From the NCBI GenBank assembly GCA_023428375.1, contig JAEYYR010000001.1:186001-250000 (forward strand): DNA of 64,000 nt. Reading direction: 5' to 3'. Shown one piece after another: positions 9,278 to 17,275 of this stretch. This DNA is from a bacterium (GTDB lineage: Bacteria > Babelota > Babeliae > Babelales > Babelaceae). Under the pieces are notes generated by a model. It ran no database searches. It was not told the DNA's origin and saw only the letters and a list, made by a program, of their open reading frames with translations. Numbering within the stretch: position 1 is the first letter of the stretch; each line of letters starts with the position of its first letter. The translations under genes were made by a program, and so were the position numbers.

Positions 9278-10105
9278 ATGAAACAAATCTATTACGTATT
9301 TTTATGTCTCAGTATCACACATCTGCAGGCAGATCTAATCAAAGATATTGGCAAAAGCCTGAAAAAAACCACCAAAAAAGCCGAAAAAGGCGTTAAAACA
9401 GCAGTGAAGGAAACTGGCAAAGGGCTAGAAACCGCTGGCAAACAAACATCACAAGCAATTGTTGCTGCAAATCAAGAAACTGCTAAAGGCCTTGCGACTG
9501 CTGCAAAAGAAAGCGATAAAGGATTGCAATCAGCTGCAGCACAAACAAAAACTGGTTTAGAAATTACTGGTAAAGCAACTGCAGAAGGATTAGAAACCGC
9601 GGGCAAAGAAACCGGTAATTTCTTTGTTGAGTTTGGAAAATCCGAAATAGCACCATTCGTAGAACCAGGAAAAGAATTAAAAGCTTTTAAAACGAAAAAA
9701 TTAGAAGGTGCCGGTAAAGGTAAAACCATCAATAAAGGTGACACAGCAACCTGGAGAATAGGCACTGGATGTATTGTTGGCGTGAAAGCTTGGATGATCG
9801 AAGAATTAAAAGCAACCGCACAAGAATATGCAAAAATGACTGAAGTAGACAAAAAGGATACTGATATTGAAGTCGTTATTAATGACTATTTGCTTGATGG
9901 AATAAAAATGTCCTTCTTTAAAAAGACGCCACAAGAAATTTGGCAAGAAGCATTAAAGAAAAATCAATCATTTACCTACAGACGATATGTGGGTGACTGG
10001 ACAGTCTATGAAGTAACTGCAAAAGATAACCAATGCATTAATCATGACTTCAGAGTTGATTATGATAGCAAAACTAAAAAATTAGATATTAAAAAAACTA
10101 AATGA
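9278..10105 (+). CDS. Exported protein with 11-residue amphipathic repeats and a W-x-IGTGCI domain
   Basis: A signal peptide (MKQIYYVFLCLSITHLQA) opens this 275-residue protein. Residues about 25-125 are 11-residue repeats of the type KGLETAGKETx, resembling the lipid-binding 11-mers of apolipoprotein, LEA and synuclein proteins. The C-terminal half carries WRIGTGCIVGVKAW and NQCINHDF, which recur in the protein at 31220, so the two are paralogues. Start chosen at 9278 because GGAG lies 6 bases upstream and the signal peptide begins there. The next gene is 10 bp away and shares the N-terminal repeat style. Family unknown; a surface or secreted role is inferred. Confidence 0.75.
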   Translation: MKQIYYVFLCLSITHLQADLIKDIGKSLKKTTKKAEKGVKTAVKETGKGLETAGKQTSQAIVAANQETAKGLATAAKESDKGLQSAAAQTKTGLEITGKATAEGLETAGKETGNFFVEFGKSEIAPFVEPGKELKAFKTKKLEGAGKGKTINKGDTATWRIGTGCIVGVKAWMIEELKATAQEYAKMTEVDKKDTDIEVVINDYLLDGIKMSFFKKTPQEIWQEALKKNQSFTYRRYVGDWTVYEVTAKDNQCINHDFRVDYDSKTKKLDIKKTK

Positions 10106-10115
10106 AGGAGTAAGC

Positions 10116-12104
10116 ATGAAAAAATTTTTAATAGTGCAGTGCATGCTCCTAATGCTTGTCGATCAAGTAGCGCATGCTGATATTTTAAAAAGTGCAGGAA
10201 AAGCAATCACTAAAGGTGCAAAAGAAACTGGTAAGGCATTTGAAAAAGCGGGCAAAGAATTAAGCACCGCCTTTAATTGGGAAATGAATGTAAAAAATAA
10301 TACCCCTTTTAAAATTTACAGTGCAATATTGGAAGTTGATGAAAAACAACAATTTTTGATTGGCGCAAAGACGGCAGAGTGGGTTATTACCATAGCAACG
10401 GCACCAATTGGTGGTGGGGGAGCAAGCGCGGCTGCATCAACGGCAGGTCGTGAAGTTGCCGAAACAGCAGGAACTATTGCTGCACGTGAAATTGCAGAAA
10501 CTGCAACAACCGTTGCCGCAAGAGAAGCCGCTGAAGCTGCAACAACTACCGCTGCGCGTGAAATCGCTGAAACTGCAACGACGACAGCAGCACGTGAAGC
10601 AGCAGAGTCTGCTGCAACAACCGGTGCTCGTGCTGCAGCTCGAGAAACAACGGAAAGCGCTGCGACTACGGGCGCACGCGCTGCTGCAAGAGAAGGCTCT
10701 GAAACTACAGCGCAAAAAGTGGGCACCGAAACCGCAGAAACTACTGGCAGCAAGGTCTCAGGTTTGTCTAAGGCTGAAAGAGTGCTAGGTGGCAAACCAT
10801 CACCAAAAGAACAAGCACAAATGATACAACGCAAAGCTGAATTAAATTTAAGAGCTCGTTATGACAAACTATTCCCTAAAGATTCATACAAAGGTGGATT
10901 CTCCGCATGGATGGAAAAAAATCCACAGTTATTAGGCGATGAAGTTGTAAAACTTGGCGGCACCAGACCAATTACACCTGCCGTAGAAAAACAAGCTATG
11001 GAGAATTTAAAGCGCGCATGGATTGCAGAAGATACCACCCAATCTTTTGATAATTGGGCAAACCCACAGCGCGTTGCAAAAGAAATTGAAAACGTGCAAG
11101 CTGGCAAAGCATATACCACACAGTTACCTTCAGATTTTGCTGAAACAACTGGAAGCTCAGTAACTAAACCAATAACAGAAGCTCCAAACCCTGGCGCGGG
11201 TCAAGCTGCATCACCAACATTAAAACCAGCACCAAAACAAGGATTACCAGGATCATCTCAACCAATACAAACCCCTCCATCTAAATTTTCACCTACTTCA
11301 GAAACTGGGGTTGTAACACGAGGTGCAACATCTGAAGGCAAAACGGCATCCACAGTTGATGATCTTTTGGCCGATGACTTTTTTAAAGAGACTGCGCAGG
11401 CAAAACCTATAGGTAAAACCGGTGCAAGATTATCGCAACAAGCTAAGTCTCCTGGTCAATCGGTTGCAGCAACCCCATCACAAGAAGCACTAAGACCTTC
11501 AACACTACCACGTGCAGTAATGGAAGGCTCTGATGTCGTTCCTGAAGGCAAAATTGTTGAAGAAGCAGCCACGGTAGTTAAACCAACTGAAATACCAACA
11601 GCTCCTGCATTACCAAAAGCTGAAGTGCCTAAGGCTCCAGCACTACCTGAACCTAAAGCACCTACAACTCCGCAAGTTAATAAACCTTCAGCAGCGCAAT
11701 TGCAAGAAATTAAATTGAAACCAGCGGTAAAACAAGAAGCACCAGCAAGACCTCAAGATCTTCTTCGTGAAAGTCTGGCAAAAAGAAGAACAGCCTGGGC
11801 TCCCGAACCAGAAGAAGAAATTGATGAGCCAATTGAAGCGATAACTCGAGCGGCAACTTCAAAGCCTACCGCACCAACGGCTATACCTGAAGCGCCAAGT
11901 GGAATTCCAGCACCGCCGGCATTGCCCGAAGCACCTGTTGCCAAAGGACCGGTGATACGTCCAACTCAGGAAGAACTTGCATCTCGAATAGGTCAAGGCC
12001 TTCGACGAGCAGAACCAACAACCGCACCTAAACCTGCTGTTGCAAAAACAACCAGTTTAGAAGATATTTTAAAAGGCGCCTTTGCTAAAATTCCGGCAAA
12101 TTAA
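10116..12104 (+). CDS. Large exported low-complexity protein with Ala/Thr 12-mers and Pro-rich tail
   Basis: This 662-residue protein has a signal peptide ending near VAHA, a short repeat segment like its upstream neighbour (TKGAKETGKAFEKAGKEL), and a motif VKNNTPFKIYSAILEVD that matches VENETPYDLAIAMYYVD in the protein at 31220. Residues about 110-200 are 12-residue repeats (AAREIAETATTT type). The C-terminal third is rich in Pro-Ala pairs. Two segments, QDLLRESLAKRR (about 547-558) and ELASRIGQGLRRAEP (about 620-634), weakly resemble actin-binding WH2 motifs after a proline-rich stretch. AAGGAG precedes the ATG. Probably co-transcribed with 9278. Host-directed function is only an inference. 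Confidence 0.75.
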   Translation: MKKFLIVQCMLLMLVDQVAHADILKSAGKAITKGAKETGKAFEKAGKELSTAFNWEMNVKNNTPFKIYSAILEVDEKQQFLIGAKTAEWVITIATAPIGGGGASAAASTAGREVAETAGTIAAREIAETATTVAAREAAEAATTTAAREIAETATTTAAREAAESAATTGARAAARETTESAATTGARAAAREGSETTAQKVGTETAETTGSKVSGLSKAERVLGGKPSPKEQAQMIQRKAELNLRARYDKLFPKDSYKGGFSAWMEKNPQLLGDEVVKLGGTRPITPAVEKQAMENLKRAWIAEDTTQSFDNWANPQRVAKEIENVQAGKAYTTQLPSDFAETTGSSVTKPITEAPNPGAGQAASPTLKPAPKQGLPGSSQPIQTPPSKFSPTSETGVVTRGATSEGKTASTVDDLLADDFFKETAQAKPIGKTGARLSQQAKSPGQSVAATPSQEALRPSTLPRAVMEGSDVVPEGKIVEEAATVVKPTEIPTAPALPKAEVPKAPALPEPKAPTTPQVNKPSAAQLQEIKLKPAVKQEAPARPQDLLRESLAKRRTAWAPEPEEEIDEPIEAITRAATSKPTAPTAIPEAPSGIPAPPALPEAPVAKGPVIRPTQEELASRIGQGLRRAEPTTAPKPAVAKTTSLEDILKGAFAKIPAN

Positions 12105-12113
12105 ATTGTAAAT

Positions 12114-12151
12114 AAAAGAGGCTGTATCAAAATAACGATACAGCCTCTTTT
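12114..12151. terminator. Bidirectional terminator between convergent genes
   Basis: A perfect 15-bp inverted repeat (12114-12128 and 12137-12151) with an A run before and a T run after. It lies between the stop of the gene at 10116 and that of the convergent small gene ending at 12150, so it can serve both strands. Confidence 0.85.
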
Positions 12152-12383
12152 ATTTATATCTATTTTCTAATTTCTCAAAGCGCTCAATAATACCTTGTTT
12201 TTGATACCATTCCATCAATTCAATGAAAATAGCATCTTGAGTTGGTGTCACAAAAAATTCGAATATACCCTGTTCTTTATCGCACGTCCGATCAAAACAG
12301 AGATGTTCAAAACTGCGTAACGTTGCTACAAAGAAATAAGTTTGACTTTTTTTAACGTGAGCTTGAAAATATGAAGAATACAT
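12150..12383 (-). CDS. Small DUF4911-like protein
   Basis: A 77-residue protein whose pattern (YFFVATLRSFEHLCFDRT, then IFEFFVTPTQDAIFIELMEWY) resembles DUF4911, a small family of unknown function found in several host-associated and anaerobic lineages. No signal peptide or membrane segment. I placed the start at the ATG at 12383; a longer reading frame begins at 12437 but would overlap the start of the divergent permease gene. No clear ribosome-binding site is visible. The last codons share the terminator stem with the convergent gene. Confidence 0.6.
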   Translation of the reverse strand: MYSSYFQAHVKKSQTYFFVATLRSFEHLCFDRTCDKEQGIFEFFVTPTQDAIFIELMEWYQKQGIIERFEKLENRYK

Positions 12384-12419
12384 TTTTTTATTTTTTATCG
12401 TACCATAAAGGAATATTCG

Positions 12420-13583
12420 ATGGAAGCGACCAATCAAAAAATGGGTCTCGCCCTCACCGTAATTTTAGGCATGAACGCCATGATAGGTGCTAGTATCTTT
12501 ACTGCTCCTTCTAAACTCATGGTCAGTGTCGGCCCTGCTGGCTTACTTACGTATGTTGGTGTTATATTTGCCGTTCTCATGATCGGCTTATCATTTGCAT
12601 ACCTTGCAACTTGGTTTTCTGAAGAAGGCTCATTTTATGTCTATGCTTCTAAATGGGGCGGTCATTATGTAGGACTTGCTACCGCATTTATCTATTTAGT
12701 TGGTTTAAGTATTGCAATGGGATTGGTTGCATTTGTCACCGGTACGTATTTAAATATGTGGTTTTCCACTATTGATCCTAAAATTTTGGGATCTCTTGTT
12801 GTAGCATTACTTGCTGGCTTGAACTTAATGGGTGCAAAGGCAAATAAAATTGGTCAGTTGATTTTGATTATTCTTACCTTACTCCCTATGGCCGTTATTG
12901 CATTAATTTCGTTATCAACTGCTGATGTTGCTCGACTAACGCCTTTTATGCCACACGGCATTTTGCCAATTCTTACTGCTTCTCAAGCAGTAGTATTTGG
13001 TTTTTTAGGATTTGAAGCGATACCATCATTATTTCCATTGGTGCACAATCCCCGCAAAACGATTCCGAGTGCTGTAACAATTTCGATTATTTTAGTGGGA
13101 CTTATTTATATGGCTTTTGTTGGTCTTATAATGATCGGCATTCCATCACATCATTTTGCAGATATTAATACACCACTGACTTCGATATTATTAAAACACT
13201 TTCCACAATTTCCATGGTTAATCACGCTTATTCAAGCAGCTATTGTGATTACGTTAATGGGCACATTGCATGCAATGATATGGTCATTAAGCTCTCTATT
13301 TCAGTCAACGTTGAAATATGTTAGAAATGGATCTATTCATATGTCATCAACAATTTCTGTATTGATTATTAGCAGTTTTATTATTGCGGTGTGCTTGCTT
13401 GCACGTGATTTAGACGTATTGTTCAACTTCACTGCACTCGCAGTAGTGTGTGCTTATGCGCTTGTAATTCCACCAATGTTTATGAAACCGCATCGTACCG
13501 CACGAACCGTAATTATCGGTTCTCTCGGGCTTGTGTGCTCGCTGGTAATCTGTGGTTTTGCCCTCTACGGAATACTCTCCTGA
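12420..13583 (+). CDS. APC-family amino-acid permease
   Basis: A polytopic 387-residue inner-membrane transporter with about 11-12 hydrophobic helices. It begins with the APC hallmark GMNAMIGASIFTAPS in helix 1, and further on shows SQAVVFGFLGFEAIPSLFP, typical of helix 6 in amino-acid/polyamine/organocation carriers. APC members import amino acids or exchange them; the substrate cannot be told from sequence. AAAGGAA lies upstream of the ATG. It is somewhat shorter than many APC permeases (about 430-480). Import of host amino acids fits the reduced metabolism suggested by the region. Confidence 0.87.
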   Translation: MEATNQKMGLALTVILGMNAMIGASIFTAPSKLMVSVGPAGLLTYVGVIFAVLMIGLSFAYLATWFSEEGSFYVYASKWGGHYVGLATAFIYLVGLSIAMGLVAFVTGTYLNMWFSTIDPKILGSLVVALLAGLNLMGAKANKIGQLILIILTLLPMAVIALISLSTADVARLTPFMPHGILPILTASQAVVFGFLGFEAIPSLFPLVHNPRKTIPSAVTISIILVGLIYMAFVGLIMIGIPSHHFADINTPLTSILLKHFPQFPWLITLIQAAIVITLMGTLHAMIWSLSSLFQSTLKYVRNGSIHMSSTISVLIISSFIIAVCLLARDLDVLFNFTALAVVCAYALVIPPMFMKPHRTARTVIIGSLGLVCSLVICGFALYGILS

Positions 13584-13632
13584 AGCTTGGTAAGCGCTTA
13601 TTCTATCCTGGTTGACGAGTATCAAATTCTGA

Positions 13633-13641
13633 TGGTATAAG
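13633..13641 (+). promoter_or_regulatory. Predicted extended -10 promoter for the cysteine-rich barrel gene
   Basis: TGG followed by TATAAG (13636-13641), about 45 bases before the gene start at 13686. No convincing -35 was seen, as is common for extended -10 promoters. Prediction by eye. Confidence 0.35.
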
Positions 13642-13685
13642 TTACAAAAAGCTTTGCCTCTTTGGTGGCAGATGAAAGGATAGTA

Positions 13686-15188
13686 ATGAGCGCAATCGAC
13701 ATTACCGTCAGATTTCTGACGGTAGTCTTATTTCTTGCCTATCAAGGTATAAATTCCATCAGTAATCTTACAAAGAACGATCCTTACCCAGTATATACTA
13801 CTGCCGATCCCCATAACTTTTTACTCGTGCGTGCACGTCAAGAATATAAAGGTTATGAAATGTATGGAAAGCCTGATTGGCGCCCATATAACCTTTTAGA
13901 AAAATATCAGTTTTCAGCAACTGGCTATCGTCAGTCAGCCTCTTACGGGCGCAATGTCGATTGTAATATTGTACCACTCGGTGATTTAACCGGTCGTTGG
14001 AACGTTTTAGGTTTATTTTTTCCTGAAGCGGATGGCAATGATGATATCCTTAATCAATTACTTGATGCGCTTGATATAACTGATGCAGAGCAAGAAAGTT
14101 GTTTTAATCCTGCGGGAATAAATCTTTCTGATCCAACACAAAATGATATACGAAAAGAATTCGGCTTTTTTAGCGTTCCAATAAAATACCGTAAATTTGG
14201 CGCCCGATTTGATATGCAATTTGATTTGTTTTGTGACTTTATGTTTCAAATTCAAACTGGTGTCGCAGAAATTAAGCAAACTGCAAGCTTTTTGGATTTA
14301 ACGTGCGGAGCAACTGGTCTTAATTGCCCTGGCAATGGATGCGCAGGATTAACTCCTTGCGTGGAGGGAGAAGATGCTTCATGTATAGTTGAATCATGTT
14401 GTATTGATATTTTTGATTGCGCTTGTAAAAGACTCACCATTGATAAAATTATGAAAGAGTTTGATTGCATCATTACGCCAACCTTGAATCTATGCGCTGC
14501 AAACTATTACGAAACATCTGCAGAAGATACTCGCATGTTTTTAACATGGCGAAGACTTTTTGAAATAAATAGAAATCGTCCTGGCTGGGCACATTTCTTG
14601 TTCTTACCATGGATGTCTGCAAACGTCAGTGCGCCAACAGGCAAAAAAGTTCCAGCAAATTGGTTATTTGCATTACCAGCAGGTAACAACGGTCATTGGG
14701 GTTATGGTTTTGATCTTGGCTTTGCTATCGACTTTGTTGAAACAGTCGAAATCGCGTTTGAAGGTAGTATGACCAAATGGACGCCGCGTTGTTATTGCTA
14801 CTATCCAGTGCCAACAAACTGTCTGCAGTCTGGTGTCTATCCTCGTCAAGCAAATATTTGTATCGAACCTGGTACAAACTGGAATTTCGGTGCAACCCTA
14901 AGTGCGTATCATTTTGTTGATCGACTTTCAGTGTGGATACAATACATCATAGTAAGCCACAAAGAAGATTGTTTCCGAAACTTTATTACGACTGGGTATC
15001 CTGAAACAAATATCGATAAAATGAAGTTGGTTGAAAACTCCAAATGGGAAGTGCAACTTTTCAACGTAGGGTTTAATTATGACATTTCTCCTAATATGGC
15101 GTTAGGTGCATTATGGCAAGCGCCGTTCAAACAACGAAATGCATATCGATCAACGACGGTTATGGGATCATTTATTGTTACCTTCTAA
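13686..15188 (+). CDS. Cysteine-rich outer-membrane beta-barrel (porin-like) protein
   Basis: A 500-residue exported protein with a hydrophobic N-terminus (ITVRFLTVVLFLAYQGI), alternating barrel-like strands and a terminal Phe (GSFIVTF), typical of an outer-membrane barrel. A central segment holds a cluster of about ten cysteines (CGATGLNCPGNGC, CIVESCCIDIFDCACKR), suggesting a disulfide-rich extracellular loop. It resembles the barrel at 49438 in several places (for example VDRLSVWIQYIIVSHKEDC versus RDKLGFRFSYAIIFHDNDC). The ATG at 13686 has AAAGGA 5 bases upstream; an upstream GTG is less likely. Comparable in idea, not in sequence, to the disulfide-linked outer-membrane proteins of Chlamydia. 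Confidence 0.77.
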   Translation: MSAIDITVRFLTVVLFLAYQGINSISNLTKNDPYPVYTTADPHNFLLVRARQEYKGYEMYGKPDWRPYNLLEKYQFSATGYRQSASYGRNVDCNIVPLGDLTGRWNVLGLFFPEADGNDDILNQLLDALDITDAEQESCFNPAGINLSDPTQNDIRKEFGFFSVPIKYRKFGARFDMQFDLFCDFMFQIQTGVAEIKQTASFLDLTCGATGLNCPGNGCAGLTPCVEGEDASCIVESCCIDIFDCACKRLTIDKIMKEFDCIITPTLNLCAANYYETSAEDTRMFLTWRRLFEINRNRPGWAHFLFLPWMSANVSAPTGKKVPANWLFALPAGNNGHWGYGFDLGFAIDFVETVEIAFEGSMTKWTPRCYCYYPVPTNCLQSGVYPRQANICIEPGTNWNFGATLSAYHFVDRLSVWIQYIIVSHKEDCFRNFITTGYPETNIDKMKLVENSKWEVQLFNVGFNYDISPNMALGALWQAPFKQRNAYRSTTVMGSFIVTF

Positions 15189-15209
15189 CGTAACAATCTG
15201 GAGATTTGA

Positions 15210-15860
15210 GTGAAAAAATTAGTATTGATAGTTTCTAGCATAATTATAGCAACGGATGTGCCTCAGGCACCCGTTGCTCCGGCAAAAAGTACAACGCAGT
15301 CACGCTTTGAAGCAAGAAAAGCTAAAGCTGCTCAAAAGCAAGCAGCTAAATTGCAAAAGTATGAAGCGCGGCTTGAAAAAGGTCGTAAGCGCGTAGAAGC
15401 AAAAGGATTGACACCAAAAACACAAAGACCTACTACCGAAACAACTGTCGAACCAGTATTGCCAGCAGAAACCGGAACTGATACTTCAACTTTTTCTCAA
15501 GAAATTGAATCAATCTTTAATAACTTTATGCAAACAACGGATGATACTTCAAAACCGATAGATCCAGAAAGTTATGATGTTACATGGGATGGCAAAGAGT
15601 CTAGCTTGAGTGGAATTATTAATGAACTCGAGCAAATGGAAATGCAGCTATCATCGGCGATTCAACGAGCACGAAGTGCAAAAAAATCCACTAAACTGGT
15701 CGATCAAGACTTGATTGCAATGGGACTCTCAAACATTGAGGCATTTGCCGATGATACCATGGATGAAGTGCCCTATTCAGGCGTAAAATCAGCCTATAAA
15801 AACAAATTAATGGCTCTTGCTAATAATATATCTAGTATAAAAGCTGATCTATTTGGTTAG
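15210..15860 (+). CDS. Exported coiled-coil protein, unknown
   Basis: The 216-residue product starts from a GTG with GGAG six bases upstream and has a hydrophobic N-terminus (LVLIVSSIIIATDVPQAPV). A basic, Ala/Lys-rich helical stretch (about residues 30-65) is followed by an acidic region and a C-terminal helix-rich part. No family recognised. It begins 21 bases after the cysteine-rich barrel gene on the same strand, so it may be co-expressed with it, perhaps as a periplasmic partner; that is inference. Confidence 0.65.
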   Translation: MKKLVLIVSSIIIATDVPQAPVAPAKSTTQSRFEARKAKAAQKQAAKLQKYEARLEKGRKRVEAKGLTPKTQRPTTETTVEPVLPAETGTDTSTFSQEIESIFNNFMQTTDDTSKPIDPESYDVTWDGKESSLSGIINELEQMEMQLSSAIQRARSAKKSTKLVDQDLIAMGLSNIEAFADDTMDEVPYSGVKSAYKNKLMALANNISSIKADLFG

Positions 15861-15869
15861 ATGACCGAC

Positions 15870-15898
15870 TGGACATAAAAAACAAAAACTGTTATAGT
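15870..15898 (+). promoter_or_regulatory. Predicted sigma70-type promoter of rpsU operon
   Basis: TGGACA (15870-15875) and TATAGT (15893-15898) separated by exactly 17 bases, the -10 also preceded by TGT (extended -10). It is 47 bases before the rpsU start codon. Confidence 0.55.
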
Positions 15899-15945
15899 TA
15901 ATTTAAATTTTTAATCCTTATTCAACCTCGATAAGTTGTGTAAAC

Positions 15946-16155
15946 ATGTCAAGAAAAGCGAATATCTCAATCAATGTTCATGAAAACGTTGAGCGTGCAC
16001 TTCGTCAATTAAAGAAAAAAATTGAACGCGAAGGTGTTGTACGTGATATGAAACGTATTGTGTACCATGAGCCACCTACGGCTAAACGTCGCAAACGTTT
16101 GATGCGTGCAATTAAGCAAAATTGGATTCGCATGGCTGCGCATAACCAAATTTAA
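15946..16155 (+). CDS. rpsU: 30S ribosomal protein bS21
   Basis: The 69-residue basic protein matches bS21: INVHENVERALRQLKKKIEREGVVRDMKR followed by a basic tail (AKRRKRLMRAIKQNW), split here only for description. bS21 binds near the mRNA exit side of the 30S subunit and helps initiation. Length and charge are normal. It heads a likely operon with rbfA (2 bp gap) and the prepilin peptidase (4 bp overlap), downstream of a good promoter. Confidence 0.95.
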   Translation: MSRKANISINVHENVERALRQLKKKIEREGVVRDMKRIVYHEPPTAKRRKRLMRAIKQNWIRMAAHNQI

Positions 16156-16157
16156 GT

Positions 16158-16538
16158 ATGCGTCAATCAACCGTTTCCTCTATCAAAAGATCTCAAAAAG
16201 AATCCCTTTATCTACGAACCATTAGCAAGCTTTTTAATCAAGCTGCGCAAGATGATGCGAAGTTAAGGGGACTCTTTGTTAGTCGAGTATCTCTCTCCGA
16301 CGATAAATCACACGTTACCGTTTTTTTTCATAGCCTTGAAGGCAGAGAGCATTTTGAAAAAAACTTTGATGCGCTCGTGATATACAAGCCATCATTGCGC
16401 AAAGCACTTGCTCACGAAATCCCAAGCCGCTATACGCCGGATGTTGTTTTCCGTTATGATGAAATTTTCGATAAAATTCAACGAGTAGAAGAATTAATCG
16501 AACAAGCTAATCCTAAAGACGAGACAGAAGATATATGA
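16158..16538 (+). CDS. rbfA: Ribosome-binding factor A
   Basis: A 126-residue cytoplasmic protein with the KH-like RbfA fold: DAKLRGLFVSRVSLSDDKSHVTVFF, then LRKALAHEIPSRYTPDVVFRYDE, the characteristic RbfA ending. RbfA assists late maturation of the 16S rRNA 5' region in 30S subunits. Placement right behind rpsU fits a ribosome-biogenesis role. Its ATGA stop/start overlap with the following prepilin peptidase gene implies coupled translation of unrelated functions. Length is normal. Confidence 0.9.
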   Translation: MRQSTVSSIKRSQKESLYLRTISKLFNQAAQDDAKLRGLFVSRVSLSDDKSHVTVFFHSLEGREHFEKNFDALVIYKPSLRKALAHEIPSRYTPDVVFRYDEIFDKIQRVEELIEQANPKDETEDI

Positions 16539-17275
16539 TTCTATGGGCAGTAATGATAGCAGCCCTTGCATGGGGCTCTTTTCTCAATGTACTTGCCCGT
16601 AGACTTCTTAATAATACCAGCCTTCTCACTCCTTCCCATTGTTCTCATTGCAAACATACGTTAGAATGGTATCATTTGGTACCGGTCATTAGCTGGCTAT
16701 TGCTCCGCGGCCATTGCGCCACCTGTAACAAATCTATTTCTTGGCTGTATCCTTTGGGCGAGATTCTTGCTGCAACAAGTTTTACGTTATTGTTTTGGCG
16801 GTTTCCGATTTACACTGCCTTGGCTTATTCCCTTTTTGTATCAGCCTTGCTCATCACCATTCAAACCGATCTACAAGAATTAATAATCATTCGTCCATTT
16901 TCGCTAGGGTTGATTCCAACCGGACTAGCCATGTCATTGGTCTACCTTATTCCCTTGTCTTTCACCTCAAGCGTTTTAGGCGCCCTTGTTGGGTATTTGA
17001 TTTTATGGTTCACGGGCACAGGATACAAAATGATTCGAAAGCAAGACGGACTTGGCGATGGAGATATGGAGCTTTTGGCAGGAATAGGGGCTTGGACAGG
17101 ATGGTTTGGCGTCTGGTTCTGCCTTACAGCAGCTTCACTCATGGGAGTATTAGTTGGTCCGCTCTTTATTCTCAAGCGGCAATCACCTAAAATACCTTTC
17201 GGCCCATTTTTGGCAATTGCCGCATTTCTCTATATTATGCTGCAAGATTATTTAAAAACATTCTTGTGCCTTTAA
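16535..17275 (+). CDS. pilD: Prepilin peptidase (type 4 leader peptidase, A24A)
   Basis: This 246-residue polytopic membrane protease would cleave and N-methylate type IV prepilins. It has the N-terminal WGSFLNVLARRL segment, the zinc-type cysteine pairs CSHC and CATC (about residues 36-70), catalytic Asp in QTDLQELIIIRP, and the second Asp in GLGDGDMELLAGIGAW, the GxGD motif of A24 aspartic proteases. Length is slightly short but both motifs are intact. The convergent gene ending at 17276 encodes a pilin with a matching cleavage site, so enzyme and substrate are neighbours. Other pilus genes are not in the window. Confidence 0.92.
   Translation: MILWAVMIAALAWGSFLNVLARRLLNNTSLLTPSHCSHCKHTLEWYHLVPVISWLLLRGHCATCNKSISWLYPLGEILAATSFTLLFWRFPIYTALAYSLFVSALLITIQTDLQELIIIRPFSLGLIPTGLAMSLVYLIPLSFTSSVLGALVGYLILWFTGTGYKMIRKQDGLGDGDMELLAGIGAWTGWFGVWFCLTAASLMGVLVGPLFILKRQSPKIPFGPFLAIAAFLYIMLQDYLKTFLCL

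Noticed and set aside
10440..10710. Short tandem DNA repeats resembling a CRISPR array
   Set aside because: The period is 36 bases with no unique spacers; it encodes in-frame 12-residue protein repeats.
10316..10834. Several long open frames on both strands over the Ala/Thr repeat region
   Set aside because: They are shadows produced by the GC-biased repetitive codons of the real gene at 10116; they have no start signals and only low-complexity translations.
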